Positions 7,226 through 17,277 of a DNA stretch of 64,000 bases are shown here, one piece after another; positions within the stretch are counted from its first letter, which is position 1, and every line of letters begins with the position of its first letter. A program made the position numbers and the translations under genes. This DNA comes from Bacteroidota bacterium (GTDB taxonomy: Bacteria > Bacteroidota > Bacteroidia > Palsa-965): NCBI GenBank assembly GCA_016194975.1, contig JACQAM010000007.1, positions 124,001 to 188,000 on the forward strand, in the 5' to 3' direction. The notes beneath the pieces were generated by a model that was not told where the DNA came from, did no database searches, and saw only the letters and a program-made list of their open reading frames with translations.

Positions 7226-9874
7226 TTACTTGATCAGGCTTACTCCACCAATGAGACGATACTGTTTGCCTTCTGTGTCTGTTGCAGTGATCTTGTAAAC
7301 GTAAGTGTCTTCCTGACAAAGATCGGAATGTCCCTGTACTTTTCCATCCCATCCTTTATTGATATCTGTAGTTTCAAAGAGAAGATTTCCCCATCGATCG
7401 AAAATCATCATGCGATAATGATCAGGATTGATCCAATTTGATTTAGGAAGGAACACATCATTATGTCCGTCTCCATTTGGAGTAAAAGCATTTGGTACAT
7501 ACAAAGCCGGATCGGGCATAACACAAACGTCCTGAACAGTTGTATCAATACAACCATCTGTTGTAGTTACAACGAGCATTACGTTTCGACATCCTACATA
7601 ACCAAAATCATAACTAGGATTTTGCAAAGTAGAAGTTCCGCTTGCGGTATCACCAAAGAACCATGACCAGTTGTTGATACTTCCGATTGAAAGATCGGTG
7701 AAGTACGCCGTTGGTGCTTCTTCCATGATAGGAACAGGAATCCAATCGAAATTAGCAACCGGATTCGGCTTCACAGAAATATAATTGTTTAATGTGAGTG
7801 AATCAACACAGCCGGCCGACGACCAAACTATGAGAGTCACATTGTAATTACCAGCAGAAATATAACAATGATTAGGTGCAGAAGAACTGGAAGCGCCTCC
7901 ATCACCAAATGACCAACTCCATCCGGTTAAAGAAAATGGCGGAGCAATAGAAGAAGCATCGGAAAAATTAATGCATGCCGGAACGCAATTAGCATTCGTA
8001 TCACTGGTGAATGCAACTGTAGGAGGAGGACTAACAGTAACCAGCACTGTTGATGAATTCGTACATCCATTCGCATCAACTATTGATGCAGTATAGGTAG
8101 TTGTAGCAAGAGGATTGATCGTGATCGGTGTTCCGGAAGGTAAAACACCAGGTGACCACGTTGTGGTATAAGCGGAAGTTCCTCCAGTTGTAGTTGCGGT
8201 TAATGTAACCGGAAGTCCGGAACAAGCAGCCGGCGGCGCTGCAGTGACAACAGTAGACAATGGCGCAGGTTGAGTAACGTTGATCGTTGAAGTGCCGATA
8301 CAACCATTCGCATCAGTAATGATACAAGTATAAGTTCCTGCGTTCAGATTATTGGCAGTCGATCCTGTGCCACCACTCGGTGCCCATTGATATGTGTAAC
8401 CCGGCGTCCCCCCGGAGGCGACTACGCTGGCAGTCCCGGTACTTCCGCCATTGCATAAAACACTTGTCATTGTTGCGGGTGCGGCGACAGCCGAGGGTTG
8501 CGTTATTGTAAAAGTTTGCGTGGCATTACAACCGGAAGTTGCGCTGACATTACAAGTATAAGTTCCCGCACAAAGGTTGGAAGCTGTTGCACCGGTTCCA
8601 CCTGATGGTGACCATAAATAAGTGAACGGTCCATTGGCACTTGTGACATTTATTGTTGCAGTTCCATTGCAATTATTATTACAAGTCAGATTGGTTTGCG
8701 ATGAAGTATAGGTCATGCTATTCGAAACAACGATCGTCACATCATCCGACGAGGTACACGTTCCCATGGTGCCCGTTACAGTATAGGTGGTAGTTACCGT
8801 TGGCGAAGCAACAGGATTAGCAATATTCGGATTACTCAATGCAGTAGTTGGTGACCACGACCAGGTAGTGACACTGCTCGCACTTGTCGCATTGAGTTGC
8901 ACAGGAGCACCTGGACAAATTGTATCATCAACACCAGCATTCACGATCAGACTATTCACCACAACATTTACAGTGTCATAAGCAGCGCCTGCACAACTTC
9001 CCAAGGTTGCAACATACTGTGTTGTTGTTGTCGGGCAAACAGAAACAGTAGTTCCGGTTCCGACTAATTGATTTCCGTTATACCAACTTACTGCGGTAGC
9101 AGGAGAATTTAAAATAATCGGAGCATAAGGAATCAAAGCTATTGTATAGGTGTTCGGTCCTGTTGGAGTGAACCGGTATCCTTCATTGCTTGTAGTCCAT
9201 ACTGAAGGATAATTTCTACCTGGAACTACAAATGCAGTGGTTCCTGTGGAATTCTGAATTCCATGAATAGCGTAACTTCCATTCCACGGGCAAGTATATT
9301 TATTTGCAATATGCGTTTCAATAATATTGGAGGTTTCATAAAGCAAAATACTTCCGGTGTACAAAAGATTGGTACAGGAATACATTGGAGTTGAACAATA
9401 AGAAACAACAAATATCCTGTTGGGAGCAGTGCCAATAGTTGCATAGATTTCTGTTCCGCCCGCCGGAGGAAGAAGATCTTCCCATGGGCACATAATGGAA
9501 TTCATCGGATCTGCATTAGTAGGAATAGCAGCGCTGATAGGCCACGGATCGTAAGTATTTGCAGCAGCAAGATCGAAGGTGACCATGTTATTCGAACCCA
9601 CTACGATCTGGCTATAGGTATTTCCGAAAAAAGTAAAATTAAAACCGAGAGGAATTACTCCTGAATACCAGTCGTCGCTCAATGTGAGCGCAGTACCGGT
9701 AATTCCCACAGTGGTGGAAACAGTTGCAGTTAATGTTGCACAACCAGGCGCACAGATGGTATCATCCGGCCCGGCATTGATCGTATTCTGAGCGAATAAT
9801 TTATCCGCCTTTCCTATAAACAGGAAAAATACGATTGCAAAACATTTTAGAAAAGTAGATTTCACTTTCCGCAT
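7226..9874 (-). CDS. Large secreted adhesin with SprB/PKD repeats and T9SS gliding-type C-terminal domain
   Basis: 882 residues: signal peptide (1-28); a Cys-containing beta domain to about 230 in which CPWEDLLPPAGG resembles a nidogen-like module; Ig-like/SprB-type repeats of about 75 residues (TNLTCNNNCNGTATINV; SVLCNGGSTGTASVVASGG; GTYTCIITDANGC) to about 610; PKD-like repeats (WSWSFGDGGASSS; NNWSWFFGDTASG); and a final domain beginning VPNAFTPNGDGHNDVF and ending in GGVSLIK. That last domain is the CHU_C/gliding-motility-associated C-terminal domain (type B T9SS signal). Likely exported by T9SS to the cell surface. It converges on phaJ with a 12-nt gap. Confidence 0.88.
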   Translation of the reverse strand: MRKVKSTFLKCFAIVFFLFIGKADKLFAQNTINAGPDDTICAPGCATLTATVSTTVGITGTALTLSDDWYSGVIPLGFNFTFFGNTYSQIVVGSNNMVTFDLAAANTYDPWPISAAIPTNADPMNSIMCPWEDLLPPAGGTEIYATIGTAPNRIFVVSYCSTPMYSCTNLLYTGSILLYETSNIIETHIANKYTCPWNGSYAIHGIQNSTGTTAFVVPGRNYPSVWTTSNEGYRFTPTGPNTYTIALIPYAPIILNSPATAVSWYNGNQLVGTGTTVSVCPTTTTQYVATLGSCAGAAYDTVNVVVNSLIVNAGVDDTICPGAPVQLNATSASSVTTWSWSPTTALSNPNIANPVASPTVTTTYTVTGTMGTCTSSDDVTIVVSNSMTYTSSQTNLTCNNNCNGTATINVTSANGPFTYLWSPSGGTGATASNLCAGTYTCNVSATSGCNATQTFTITQPSAVAAPATMTSVLCNGGSTGTASVVASGGTPGYTYQWAPSGGTGSTANNLNAGTYTCIITDANGCIGTSTINVTQPAPLSTVVTAAPPAACSGLPVTLTATTTGGTSAYTTTWSPGVLPSGTPITINPLATTTYTASIVDANGCTNSSTVLVTVSPPPTVAFTSDTNANCVPACINFSDASSIAPPFSLTGWSWSFGDGGASSSSAPNHCYISAGNYNVTLIVWSSAGCVDSLTLNNYISVKPNPVANFDWIPVPIMEEAPTAYFTDLSIGSINNWSWFFGDTASGTSTLQNPSYDFGYVGCRNVMLVVTTTDGCIDTTVQDVCVMPDPALYVPNAFTPNGDGHNDVFLPKSNWINPDHYRMMIFDRWGNLLFETTDINKGWDGKVQGHSDLCQEDTYVYKITATDTEGKQYRLIGGVSLIK

Positions 9875-10012
9875 GTATTTATTTTTTCAAGAAGAAGGAA
9901 TTCCAGGGTTTGGAATCTCATTTATTTGCCGAATTAAAGATAAAACAAAATTCGAAAAAACCAAGCTATATCATTGTTAATTACCCCCTCAAATACCGGG
10001 GAAACAGGTAAA

Positions 10013-10813
10013 TCAGGCGTTTTTTGCCCGGTTCCAGTATTCATCCATTTCAGCGAGTGACATCTGCCCCAGTTTTTTTCCGTCTTTTTGTGATTCCTTT
10101 TCGAGAAATTGAAATCGTTTTATGAATTTCTTATTGGTTTTTTCCAGCGCGTCTTCGGGATTAACGCCAATGAAACGCGCATAATTGATCAGTGCAAAAA
10201 GTGTATCGCCGAATTCTTCTTCTACTTTTTCCAGTGAACTTTTCTTTTCCACCTCCGTTTTCAGTTCACACAACTCCTCTTCCACTTTATTCCACACGTG
10301 TTCCGGTTTTTCCCAATCGAAACCTACCGCACGCGCCTTCTCCTGCATGCGCCACGCTTTCACGATCGCGGGCAGTGACACAGGAACACCCGCGAGCACG
10401 GAACGAAATCCATCGCCGGTCATACTGTCTTTCTCTTTCAATTTTATTTTTTCCCAGTTTTCTTTTACCTGTTGTTCATTTTCCACTTTCACATCGCCAT
10501 AAATATGCGGATGCCGGTTCACCAGTTTATCACATTCCGCATGGATCACATCAGCAATGTCAAATTCATTTGTTTCGCTGGCGATCTTGGCGTAAAAAAT
10601 AATGTGCAGTAAAACATCTCCCAGCTCTTTTTTTATTCCTGTAGTATTTTTTTCAAGGATCGCATCGGCCAGTTCATACATCTCTTCGATCGTTAGATGG
10701 CGGAGACTCTCCATGGTCTGTTTTTTATCCCACGGGCATTGTGCACGCAATTCGTCCATGATAATAAGCATCCGCTCGAATGCTGCTTTTTTTTCTTCTG
10801 TAGAACTCATCAT
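10013..10813 (-). CDS. mazG: Nucleoside triphosphate pyrophosphohydrolase MazG
   Basis: 266 residues, the usual length of two-domain MazG. The N-terminal half has CPWDKKQTMESLRHLTIEEMYELADAI, the MazG signature with the EExxE-type metal site, followed by KKELGDVLLHI. The second domain repeats the fold (WNKVEEELCELKTEVE..EEFGDTLFALINYARF). It hydrolyses NTPs and dNTPs to monophosphates, cleaning the nucleotide pool and modulating stress alarmone levels. A near-consensus -7 box TACCTTCG (10827-10834) sits 13 nt before the start. Confidence 0.95.
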   Translation of the reverse strand: MMSSTEEKKAAFERMLIIMDELRAQCPWDKKQTMESLRHLTIEEMYELADAILEKNTTGIKKELGDVLLHIIFYAKIASETNEFDIADVIHAECDKLVNRHPHIYGDVKVENEQQVKENWEKIKLKEKDSMTGDGFRSVLAGVPVSLPAIVKAWRMQEKARAVGFDWEKPEHVWNKVEEELCELKTEVEKKSSLEKVEEEFGDTLFALINYARFIGVNPEDALEKTNKKFIKRFQFLEKESQKDGKKLGQMSLAEMDEYWNRAKNA

Positions 10814-10892
10814 AAAATCATTTTAACGAAGGTACGAAGTTAACTCCCGTTGATTTGTTGCCGGCTTAATCTTAAATTTACCATCCGGAAAA

Positions 10893-12038
10893 ATGAGAAA
10901 AACAATTGCTTTATTGATGGGATTTTTTTCATTCGCATGTGCACGCGCGCAACACGATACTATTTCCGCTCCTGCAGATGTCCGCTATTTTCTCGGCGGA
11001 AGTTTTCATTATGGATTCATCTGGACGCATCACGCCGATATGGGCCTTCTCGTGAAAAAACATATTGTAGCGGGAGAGATCGATCTTTTTAAAACAACGG
11101 CGGGAAATAAAGCATGGCACGATCCTTATCATTATCCTACATGCGGATTGGCCCTGCACATCATTCCGCTTGGAAATCCGGATCAGACCGGAACTGCCAT
11201 CGGACTGTATCCGTTCGTGAATTTTCCACTGGGAAAAAGAGAACGCCGTCTGAAATTATCTATGCGCTATGGATGGGGACTTGGCTGGCTGACCAAAAAA
11301 TTTGAGCCCCTCGACAATCACAAGAATATTGTCATTGGTTCTCACTTGAATACCTGTTTCAGTTTGCGTTTGAATGGCATGTGGTGCATTGACGAAAACG
11401 ATCGAATGGAATTCGGGATCGGCCTCACGCATTTCTCCAATGGGGCAGTGACAAAACCAAATCTCGGTTTTAATATTCCTCTTCTTTCGATCGGGTATTT
11501 TCATTCCATTTGCATTCAGAAAGATTATTGCAGGAATCATAACATGGAGAATGATGTGGAAGACATGGGAGTGCCGGCGATAAAAAAAATCCTCGCCGAT
11601 CATTCGTGGCATTTGAATACACTTTTAATTCTCGGAATGAACGACGTGGATCCTCCCGGTGGAAATCGTTATGGTGTTTCAGCTTTACAGGCCTGTATGA
11701 TCAAACAAACCGGGAGAAAAACAAGATTTGGTTTCGGATTCGATCTCATGTACAGTCAGGCGATACAGAAGAGATTGGGTGATGAAGGAATTTCTGTGAA
11801 TGCAGCGGGAGCTTTGCAACCGGGAGTGAAAGGTGTGTATGAACTTGTACTCGGAAGAATTTCATGTCCGTTCGAAATCGGTACTTATATTTATTCCCGC
11901 TACAAAGGAAACGGGCCAATCTACAGCCGCTTTGGCGTACGTTATCTTGTAACGGATCACCTGGTAATTAATTTCTCTCTGAAAACACATTTTGCAGTGG
12001 CCGAATACTGGGAATTCGGGGCGGGATGGAGATTCTGA
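10893..12038 (+). CDS. Acyloxyacyl hydrolase / PagL-like lipid A 3-O-deacylase
   Basis: 381 residues with a signal peptide (MRKTIALLMGFFSFACARAQ). The segment FGIGLTHFSNGAVTKPNLGFN has the His-x-Ser-Asn..Pro-Asn-x-Gly pattern of the PagL family, whose His and Ser form the active site. The Tyr/Phe/Gly-rich strands and a final aromatic residue (EFGAGWRF) indicate an outer-membrane beta-barrel. It would remove the 3-O-linked acyl chain from lipid A in the outer membrane. At 381 residues it is longer than Pseudomonas PagL (about 170), as is common in Bacteroidota. The GIN lipoprotein gene starts 2 nt downstream. Confidence 0.8.
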   Translation: MRKTIALLMGFFSFACARAQHDTISAPADVRYFLGGSFHYGFIWTHHADMGLLVKKHIVAGEIDLFKTTAGNKAWHDPYHYPTCGLALHIIPLGNPDQTGTAIGLYPFVNFPLGKRERRLKLSMRYGWGLGWLTKKFEPLDNHKNIVIGSHLNTCFSLRLNGMWCIDENDRMEFGIGLTHFSNGAVTKPNLGFNIPLLSIGYFHSICIQKDYCRNHNMENDVEDMGVPAIKKILADHSWHLNTLLILGMNDVDPPGGNRYGVSALQACMIKQTGRKTRFGFGFDLMYSQAIQKRLGDEGISVNAAGALQPGVKGVYELVLGRISCPFEIGTYIYSRYKGNGPIYSRFGVRYLVTDHLVINFSLKTHFAVAEYWEFGAGWRF

Positions 12039-12040
12039 AA

Positions 12041-12778
12041 ATGAAAAAACAATTCGCATACCTTCTTCCTCTTTTGCTTTTCTCCTGGAATTGCAAAAAG
12101 GAGAACGACTGCGATTGTTTCAAAGGAACCGGGGAGATTGTGACCGAAGAAAGGCAACTTCCTATTTTCAAAAGCGTCTTGGTAGAGAATAACATCAATG
12201 TGATATTTCTTGAAGATACTTTTCAGCGCGTTTCGGTGGAGGCCGGCAAACACCTGATCAAACTCATAAAAACCGAAATGAACGGCGATGAACTTCACAT
12301 TACCAATGAAAATACGTGCAATTTCATGCGCCGGTATGATATTCCCATTAACGTTTATATCCATTACAAACGAAACCAGTTTTACCGATTGACTTACCGT
12401 GGAACAGGAACGATGTCGAATAGTAATCCATGCACCAATGACTCGATCGATCTTCAGTTGCAGAGTTCGGGCGACATTAATTTTGAAATGGGTTATGGAA
12501 CTGTATTCACACACCAGCACGGCGCAGGCGACATCACGCTAACGGGCGCATGCGGAGAGGTCATCATTTATTCTATCGGTACAGGATTCACGATCACAGA
12601 TGAATGCACCAATGGTTACACATGGTTGTATACTAACACAACCGGTAAGATCACCGTCGATCCTTCCGGCCTGCTGATCTCAAATATAGACGGAACCGGT
12701 AATGTCTATTATAAAGGCGCACCTTCTACTATTCAGAATTCTGAAACTTCCACCGGGCATTTACTTCCGTTGCAATGA
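12041..12778 (+). CDS. Lipoprotein with head GIN domain (DUF2807)
   Basis: Start chosen at ATG 12041, which gives a lipoprotein signal peptide (MKKQFAYLLPLLLFSWNC) with the acylated Cys at 18; the upstream in-frame ATG at 12026 would overlap the previous gene. The 245-residue protein has the GIN-domain pattern RQLPIFKSVLVENNINVIFLED followed by right-handed beta-helix repeats (LQSSGDINFEMGYG, QHGAGDITLTGACG, IDGTGNVYYKG). GIN proteins are surface or periplasmic proteins without a known reaction. Probably co-transcribed with the PagL-like gene. Confidence 0.82.
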   Translation: MKKQFAYLLPLLLFSWNCKKENDCDCFKGTGEIVTEERQLPIFKSVLVENNINVIFLEDTFQRVSVEAGKHLIKLIKTEMNGDELHITNENTCNFMRRYDIPINVYIHYKRNQFYRLTYRGTGTMSNSNPCTNDSIDLQLQSSGDINFEMGYGTVFTHQHGAGDITLTGACGEVIIYSIGTGFTITDECTNGYTWLYTNTTGKITVDPSGLLISNIDGTGNVYYKGAPSTIQNSETSTGHLLPLQ

Positions 12779-12792
12779 GGCATGGCGTTTGA

Positions 12793-12904
12793 TGTACGAT
12801 TTATGATGTGCAATTTACAATTTGAATAATCCAAAATGAAAATGCTGACCACATTCCGGAGGTACCGGATCTTAAATTGTAAATTGTACATTGTAAATTG
12901 TACA
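12793..12904. repeat. Word-repeat inverted element (GTAAATTGTACA type)
   Basis: Left arm 12793-12823 (words like TTTACAATTT and ATTTATGATGTG) and right arm 12873-12904 (AAATTGTAAATTGTACA reiterated) form an imperfect inverted repeat around a centre holding CCGGAGGTACCGG. The right arm is translated as part of the next gene's signal peptide. Confidence 0.6.
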
Positions 12905-14191
12905 TTTTCTCTGGTCGCATTTTTCATCGCCGGTACAAAAGTTTTCGCTGCCCCCGATTCTATTCCTGATTATTATTCCGATCGTACATTGCATTATGAT
13001 GACCGTGTGTATGTGAAGAATATCAAATCGGTGCAGTTGAGTCCCGATCCGCAGATCCTGGCGCCTGCTATCATTAAATTGAATACCGATGATAAACTCT
13101 ACCTGAGCTTCGATGATCTTGATGGCGATTACAAGGATTATTATTTCACTTTCATTCATTGCACTGCCAAATGGGAACCGAGTAATATTCTCGTCTCGGA
13201 ATACCTCGATGGATTTACAACAAATCCCATTCACGATTATCGTTTTTCTCGCGCAACTATACAGAGATACACGCATTATTCGCTTGCGTTCCCGGGCGAT
13301 GGTGTGAACCTGCTTAAATCAGGAAATTACATCCTGAAAGTTTTTTCTGACAATGACGAGGACAAGATCGTGATCACCTGCCGCTTCATGATCCTCGATC
13401 AGAAAGTTTCAATTGATGAAACCGTTCATGCAGCAACTATAGTTGCCGACAGAAACTTCAAACAGGAAGTAGATTTCAATATCAATTATAATTCGGCAGA
13501 AATTTCTAATCCTTACGCTGAGCTTTCACCTGTGATCCTCCAGAATTACAACTGGAGCAATGCTGTTAAAGATCTCCAACCTCAATTTGTGAAAGATCAG
13601 CAATTAGTTTATGATTATGAAGATGTCAATGTTTTCCGCGGGGGAAGTGAATTCCGCTGGTTCGACACCCGAACATTGAGATTACAGACGGAAAGGATCC
13701 AGAGCATTGAACGCGACAGCAACAACGCCTACCAGGTATGGCTTCTTCCCGACGAGCGAAGAACTTACAAACGTTATGTGAACAGCAATGACATTGATGG
13801 AAAATTCCTGATCAAAACGCAGGATGGAGGAACGAACGATGTGGATGCAGAATATTGCTACATCCATTTTTTCCTTCCTTGGGATCTCCCCGTCTCGGAT
13901 GGTAACATTTATCTTTTCGGCGCACTCACTAACTGGCAATGTAAACCGGAATCGCGGCTCACGTATAACTATACTTTAAAAGGATATGAAGCAACTTTGT
14001 ACCTGAAGCAGGGCTATTATAATTACGAATATGTTCTGCTCCGCGATAACGACCCTGTTCCAGATGAATCATTCGTGGAAGGCATGCACCAGGAAACCGA
14101 AAATGATTATACCGTGCTGGTTTATTACCGGAGGCAGGGATCTTGGATAGACGAACTCGTCGGATTAAGAACAGTGAATACCCGCATGTAG
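12836..14191 (+). CDS. Type IX secretion system plug protein (DUF5103)
   Basis: 451 residues. The mature part matches DUF5103: YYSDRTLHYDDRVYVKNIKSVQLSP at the start, then LYLSFDDLDGDYKDYYFTFIHCTAKW, LQTERIQ, and a C-terminal domain FGALTNWQ..NYEYVL resembling a carbohydrate-binding-type beta sandwich. Plug proteins cap the SprA translocon pore of T9SS at the outer membrane. The N-terminus (MKMLTTFRRYRILNCKLYIVNCTFSLVAFF..) is odd: residues 13-23 are encoded by the right arm of an intergenic word repeat, so the signal peptide was partly built from repeat DNA, or the real start differs. Confidence 0.85.
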   Translation: MKMLTTFRRYRILNCKLYIVNCTFSLVAFFIAGTKVFAAPDSIPDYYSDRTLHYDDRVYVKNIKSVQLSPDPQILAPAIIKLNTDDKLYLSFDDLDGDYKDYYFTFIHCTAKWEPSNILVSEYLDGFTTNPIHDYRFSRATIQRYTHYSLAFPGDGVNLLKSGNYILKVFSDNDEDKIVITCRFMILDQKVSIDETVHAATIVADRNFKQEVDFNINYNSAEISNPYAELSPVILQNYNWSNAVKDLQPQFVKDQQLVYDYEDVNVFRGGSEFRWFDTRTLRLQTERIQSIERDSNNAYQVWLLPDERRTYKRYVNSNDIDGKFLIKTQDGGTNDVDAEYCYIHFFLPWDLPVSDGNIYLFGALTNWQCKPESRLTYNYTLKGYEATLYLKQGYYNYEYVLLRDNDPVPDESFVEGMHQETENDYTVLVYYRRQGSWIDELVGLRTVNTRM

Positions 14192-14322
14192 ATCCGCTTT
14201 TCTTCTTCTTACTGCTCTTTTTATCAACAATTTCACTTTGTTTGTCACAATAAAGCCGCCAGTTGTAAAAGTGGTCTTGCTTTTTACAAATACCCATTAT
14301 AACATTGTGAAACCAAATCGTT

Positions 14323-14715
14323 ATGCAGATGGCAACCTGCGTCACCCACGGAATAAGAATAAGCGCTCAGAGTTCATACCAGGATTTGTATTCAAGGCCT
14401 GAGATGAATAACTATTATTTTTCCTATCGCATCCGCATAGAAAATAATAGTAATCAAACGGTGCAACTGCTGCGGCGTCATTGGTATATTTTCGATGCTA
14501 CCGCCGAAAAAAATGAAGTGGAAGGCGAAGGTGTTGTAGGACAACAACCGATTCTCAAACCCGGCGAATTTTACGAATATGAATCGGCATGCAACCTGAA
14601 TTCAGAGATTGGCAGTATGTATGGCATTTACACTTTCGTGCGCATTTCTGATGACGGGCTTTTTGAAGTGGAGATCCCGCGTTTTGAACTTGCTGTTACT
14701 CACCGGATGAATTGA
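14323..14715 (+). CDS. apaG: ApaG-family protein (Co2+/Mg2+ efflux associated)
   Basis: 130 residues, the usual length. Typical ApaG sequence: ISAQSSYQDLYSRPEMNNYYFSYRIRIENNS, LLRRHWYIFDA, VEGEGVVGQQPILKPGEFYEYESAC, MYGIYTFV. It is an immunoglobulin-like/fibronectin type III fold; the biochemical role is uncertain, with links to metal resistance and Ap4A metabolism in enterobacteria. ATG 14323 and ATG 14329 are both plausible starts. Confidence 0.93.
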   Translation: MQMATCVTHGIRISAQSSYQDLYSRPEMNNYYFSYRIRIENNSNQTVQLLRRHWYIFDATAEKNEVEGEGVVGQQPILKPGEFYEYESACNLNSEIGSMYGIYTFVRISDDGLFEVEIPRFELAVTHRMN

Positions 14716-14795
14716 GTCCCGGATTCATTAACAGAAATTACCATTCCTTATTCATTTTATTTTATCGCTTCCAATTTTAATGGTTGATGACTACC

Positions 14796-14803
14796 TATTT
14801 TTG
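14796..14803 (+). promoter_or_regulatory. -7 promoter box of the outer-membrane receptor gene
   Basis: TATTTTTG followed by C, a perfect TAnnTTTG. It ends 8 nt before the ATG at 14812, leaving a 5' UTR of only a few nucleotides. Confidence 0.6.
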
Positions 14804-14811
14804 CAGGCGTC

Positions 14812-17250
14812 ATGCATTATTTCCGGAATATTCTTTTCCTTGCTTTCATTTATTTTATTCCATTGCAGAATGAGATCAGTGCCCAGAATATTATTCATGG
14901 AAAAGTAAGCGGCACCCTAACCGACAGTTCCGGATCAGATCATTTACAATTTGTAACCGTGGTGTTGCTCCGGGTAAAAGATTCAACTGCAAAAGCGGGC
15001 GGAAGTTCCGATGTGAATGGAAATTTTCTTTTTGAAAATATTGAGGAAGGAAAATATTTTCTGCGATGTGATCTCTCCGGTTACACCGAATTCAATTCAC
15101 ACTCTTTTTCCGTTACCGGCGATTCTTCCTCCGTTGACCTCGGGAAGATCAAACTCACTGCTGATAAAAAGATGATGAGTACGGTGGTCATCTCCGACGA
15201 AAAATCGGATTACTCGAGTGATGCTGACAAAAAAGTATATGAAGTGGGCAAGAATCTCACGGCTACCGGGGGAACAGCAACAGATGTTCTGCAGAATGTT
15301 CCATCAGTCACTGTGGACAACGATGGCAACATCAGTCTGCACGGCTCCGCCAATGTCACTGTTCTCATCGACGGAAAACCATCAGGAATAACAGGCGAGG
15401 ACAGGCAGGCGGCTTTGCAACAGATACCGGCCAACATGATCGAACGCATCGAAGTGATCACGAATCCTTCTTCGAAATACGATGCGCAGGGAATGGGGGG
15501 CATCATCAACATCGTTACAAAAAAAGGAAGTGGAAAAGGATGGAATGGAAATGCAACTGCCGGGGCCGGAACGAACAATAAATACAATGGAAGTGTGGCA
15601 GTAAGTGACCGTACCGATAAAATTAATTTTTATGCGAATTATAATTACCGTTACGAGGAGAAATGGGGAAAGAGTTATGGATCGCAGCACACCTTCACTT
15701 CAGACACCGATTATTTTTATCAATACAATGGCGGCAGCATGAACCGGTCTGCATTTCACAACGGGAAGATCGGCGCCGATTTTTATTTGAATGAAAATAA
15801 TACGCTCAGCATTTCCGGCGCATACACCATGAAGACGGAAAAAAAGAATGACAGCACGATGTATTCCTTCATGGATAAAAATCAGCAACCCTTCTCCGGT
15901 TTTCAACGCAACACATGGACGAATGAAAAAACAGGAACAGCAGATGCAAGCGCAGATTACAAACACATTTTCAAAGGGAAAAAACAAACGCTGAATGTAC
16001 TCGGAAGTTTTTCTTCCAATGAAAAACAACAGTCCGGCGCTTTCCAGAATGATTTTTACGGATTTGAAAATCCGCCGTACGAGAAAAATAACGGAACAAC
16101 AGATTTTATTTCTTCCATTGCACAGGCCGATTATTCCAACGCCATCAACGACAGCGTTCATCTCGACGCAGGCTTGAAATATTCGCTCCGGCGAAACAAT
16201 TCCCTGCAGGAAGGAGATCTTTACGATTTCGGAAATAATATTTACAACCTCGATCCGCGCTTCTCCGATCATTTTATTTTCGACGAGAGCGTGTACGCCG
16301 CGTACGCTCAATACACGGAGCGCGTGCACCGCATCACGTACCAGGCAGGTGCGCGCACGGAATACACCGATTTGCATGGCGCTTCTGAAAGCACTGGAAT
16401 TAATTTTCATAATCCTTATCTCTCCTTTTTCCCCAGTGCAAATATTGTTTTTGATATTAAAACCGGCGAACAATTCCGTGTCTCGTACAGCAGAAGATTG
16501 AATCGCCCGAATAACCAGCAGATCAATCCCTATATTGATTACAGCGATTCCATTATGGTGCGAACCGGAAATCCGTACCTGAAACCTGAATTCATTCATT
16601 CAGTAGAAACAGAATTTTCAAAATCATGGGAAATTTTTTCTGTGAGCGCCACGGGTTATTACCGGCACACGGATAACATGATCTCCTGGTCGAGAATATT
16701 CGACACACTCACGGGAAAAGGAGAAGTGAAACCAAGAAATTTCAGCAGTTCAGACAATGTAGGCATGGACCTCGTGATCCGTTCTTCGATCGGTAAAAAA
16801 ATTAATGCGATGCTTTCTGCCAGCGGATATGAAAGCCACATTAACGGAGAAAATATTGAAGCAGGATTACAAACCGCCTATTTCGGATGGAACGGAAAAA
16901 TTTCTTTGTCGTGGAAGATCACAAAGGATATGGCGGCGCAGTTAAACGGAAATTACGGATCGCCCATGAAACAACCGCTGGGTTCATTCCAGATGCCGGG
17001 CGGAATTGATCTCGGAATGCGCCAGGATTTTTTCAAAGGAAGAATGTCCATAACACTGAACGTGGCCGATATTTTCAACACCAAAAGAATGAACATAAAA
17101 AGTTATAACACCGGCTATGATTTCACCGGGTGGAAACAAAAAGAATCGCGGATCGGAATGTTTACGCTCTCGTGGATTTTCGGGCAGGGAAATGATCAGT
17201 TGAAAAAGAAAGCGATCATACAGCAGGAAGAGAACAGCGGAGGGGAATAA
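14812..17250 (+). CDS. Outer-membrane TonB-type beta-barrel protein with carboxypeptidase-regulatory domain
   Basis: 812 residues: signal peptide (1-25), carboxypeptidase D regulatory-like beta sandwich (about 30-105, VSGTLTDSSGSDHLQFVTVVLLRVKDST), plug domain (about 125-225, VLQNVPSVTVDNDGNISLHGSANVTVLIDGKPSG, IERIEVITNPSSKYDAQGMGGIINIVTKKG), then a barrel of the OMP_b-brl_3 type to the C-terminus. These proteins resemble TonB-dependent receptors but often lack a clear TonB box; none is seen here. The ligand is unknown. Gene ends 27 nt before a convergent STAS-like gene. Confidence 0.9.
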   Translation: MHYFRNILFLAFIYFIPLQNEISAQNIIHGKVSGTLTDSSGSDHLQFVTVVLLRVKDSTAKAGGSSDVNGNFLFENIEEGKYFLRCDLSGYTEFNSHSFSVTGDSSSVDLGKIKLTADKKMMSTVVISDEKSDYSSDADKKVYEVGKNLTATGGTATDVLQNVPSVTVDNDGNISLHGSANVTVLIDGKPSGITGEDRQAALQQIPANMIERIEVITNPSSKYDAQGMGGIINIVTKKGSGKGWNGNATAGAGTNNKYNGSVAVSDRTDKINFYANYNYRYEEKWGKSYGSQHTFTSDTDYFYQYNGGSMNRSAFHNGKIGADFYLNENNTLSISGAYTMKTEKKNDSTMYSFMDKNQQPFSGFQRNTWTNEKTGTADASADYKHIFKGKKQTLNVLGSFSSNEKQQSGAFQNDFYGFENPPYEKNNGTTDFISSIAQADYSNAINDSVHLDAGLKYSLRRNNSLQEGDLYDFGNNIYNLDPRFSDHFIFDESVYAAYAQYTERVHRITYQAGARTEYTDLHGASESTGINFHNPYLSFFPSANIVFDIKTGEQFRVSYSRRLNRPNNQQINPYIDYSDSIMVRTGNPYLKPEFIHSVETEFSKSWEIFSVSATGYYRHTDNMISWSRIFDTLTGKGEVKPRNFSSSDNVGMDLVIRSSIGKKINAMLSASGYESHINGENIEAGLQTAYFGWNGKISLSWKITKDMAAQLNGNYGSPMKQPLGSFQMPGGIDLGMRQDFFKGRMSITLNVADIFNTKRMNIKSYNTGYDFTGWKQKESRIGMFTLSWIFGQGNDQLKKKAIIQQEENSGGE

Positions 17251-17277
17251 TCTCAAATTTCAAATCTGAAATAGTCT

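Noticed and set aside
7226-9874. Direct DNA repeats in the large adhesin gene as a CRISPR-like or mobile array
   Set aside because: The repeats are protein-domain repeats (SprB/PKD/Ig-like) with diverged DNA and a conserved reading frame.
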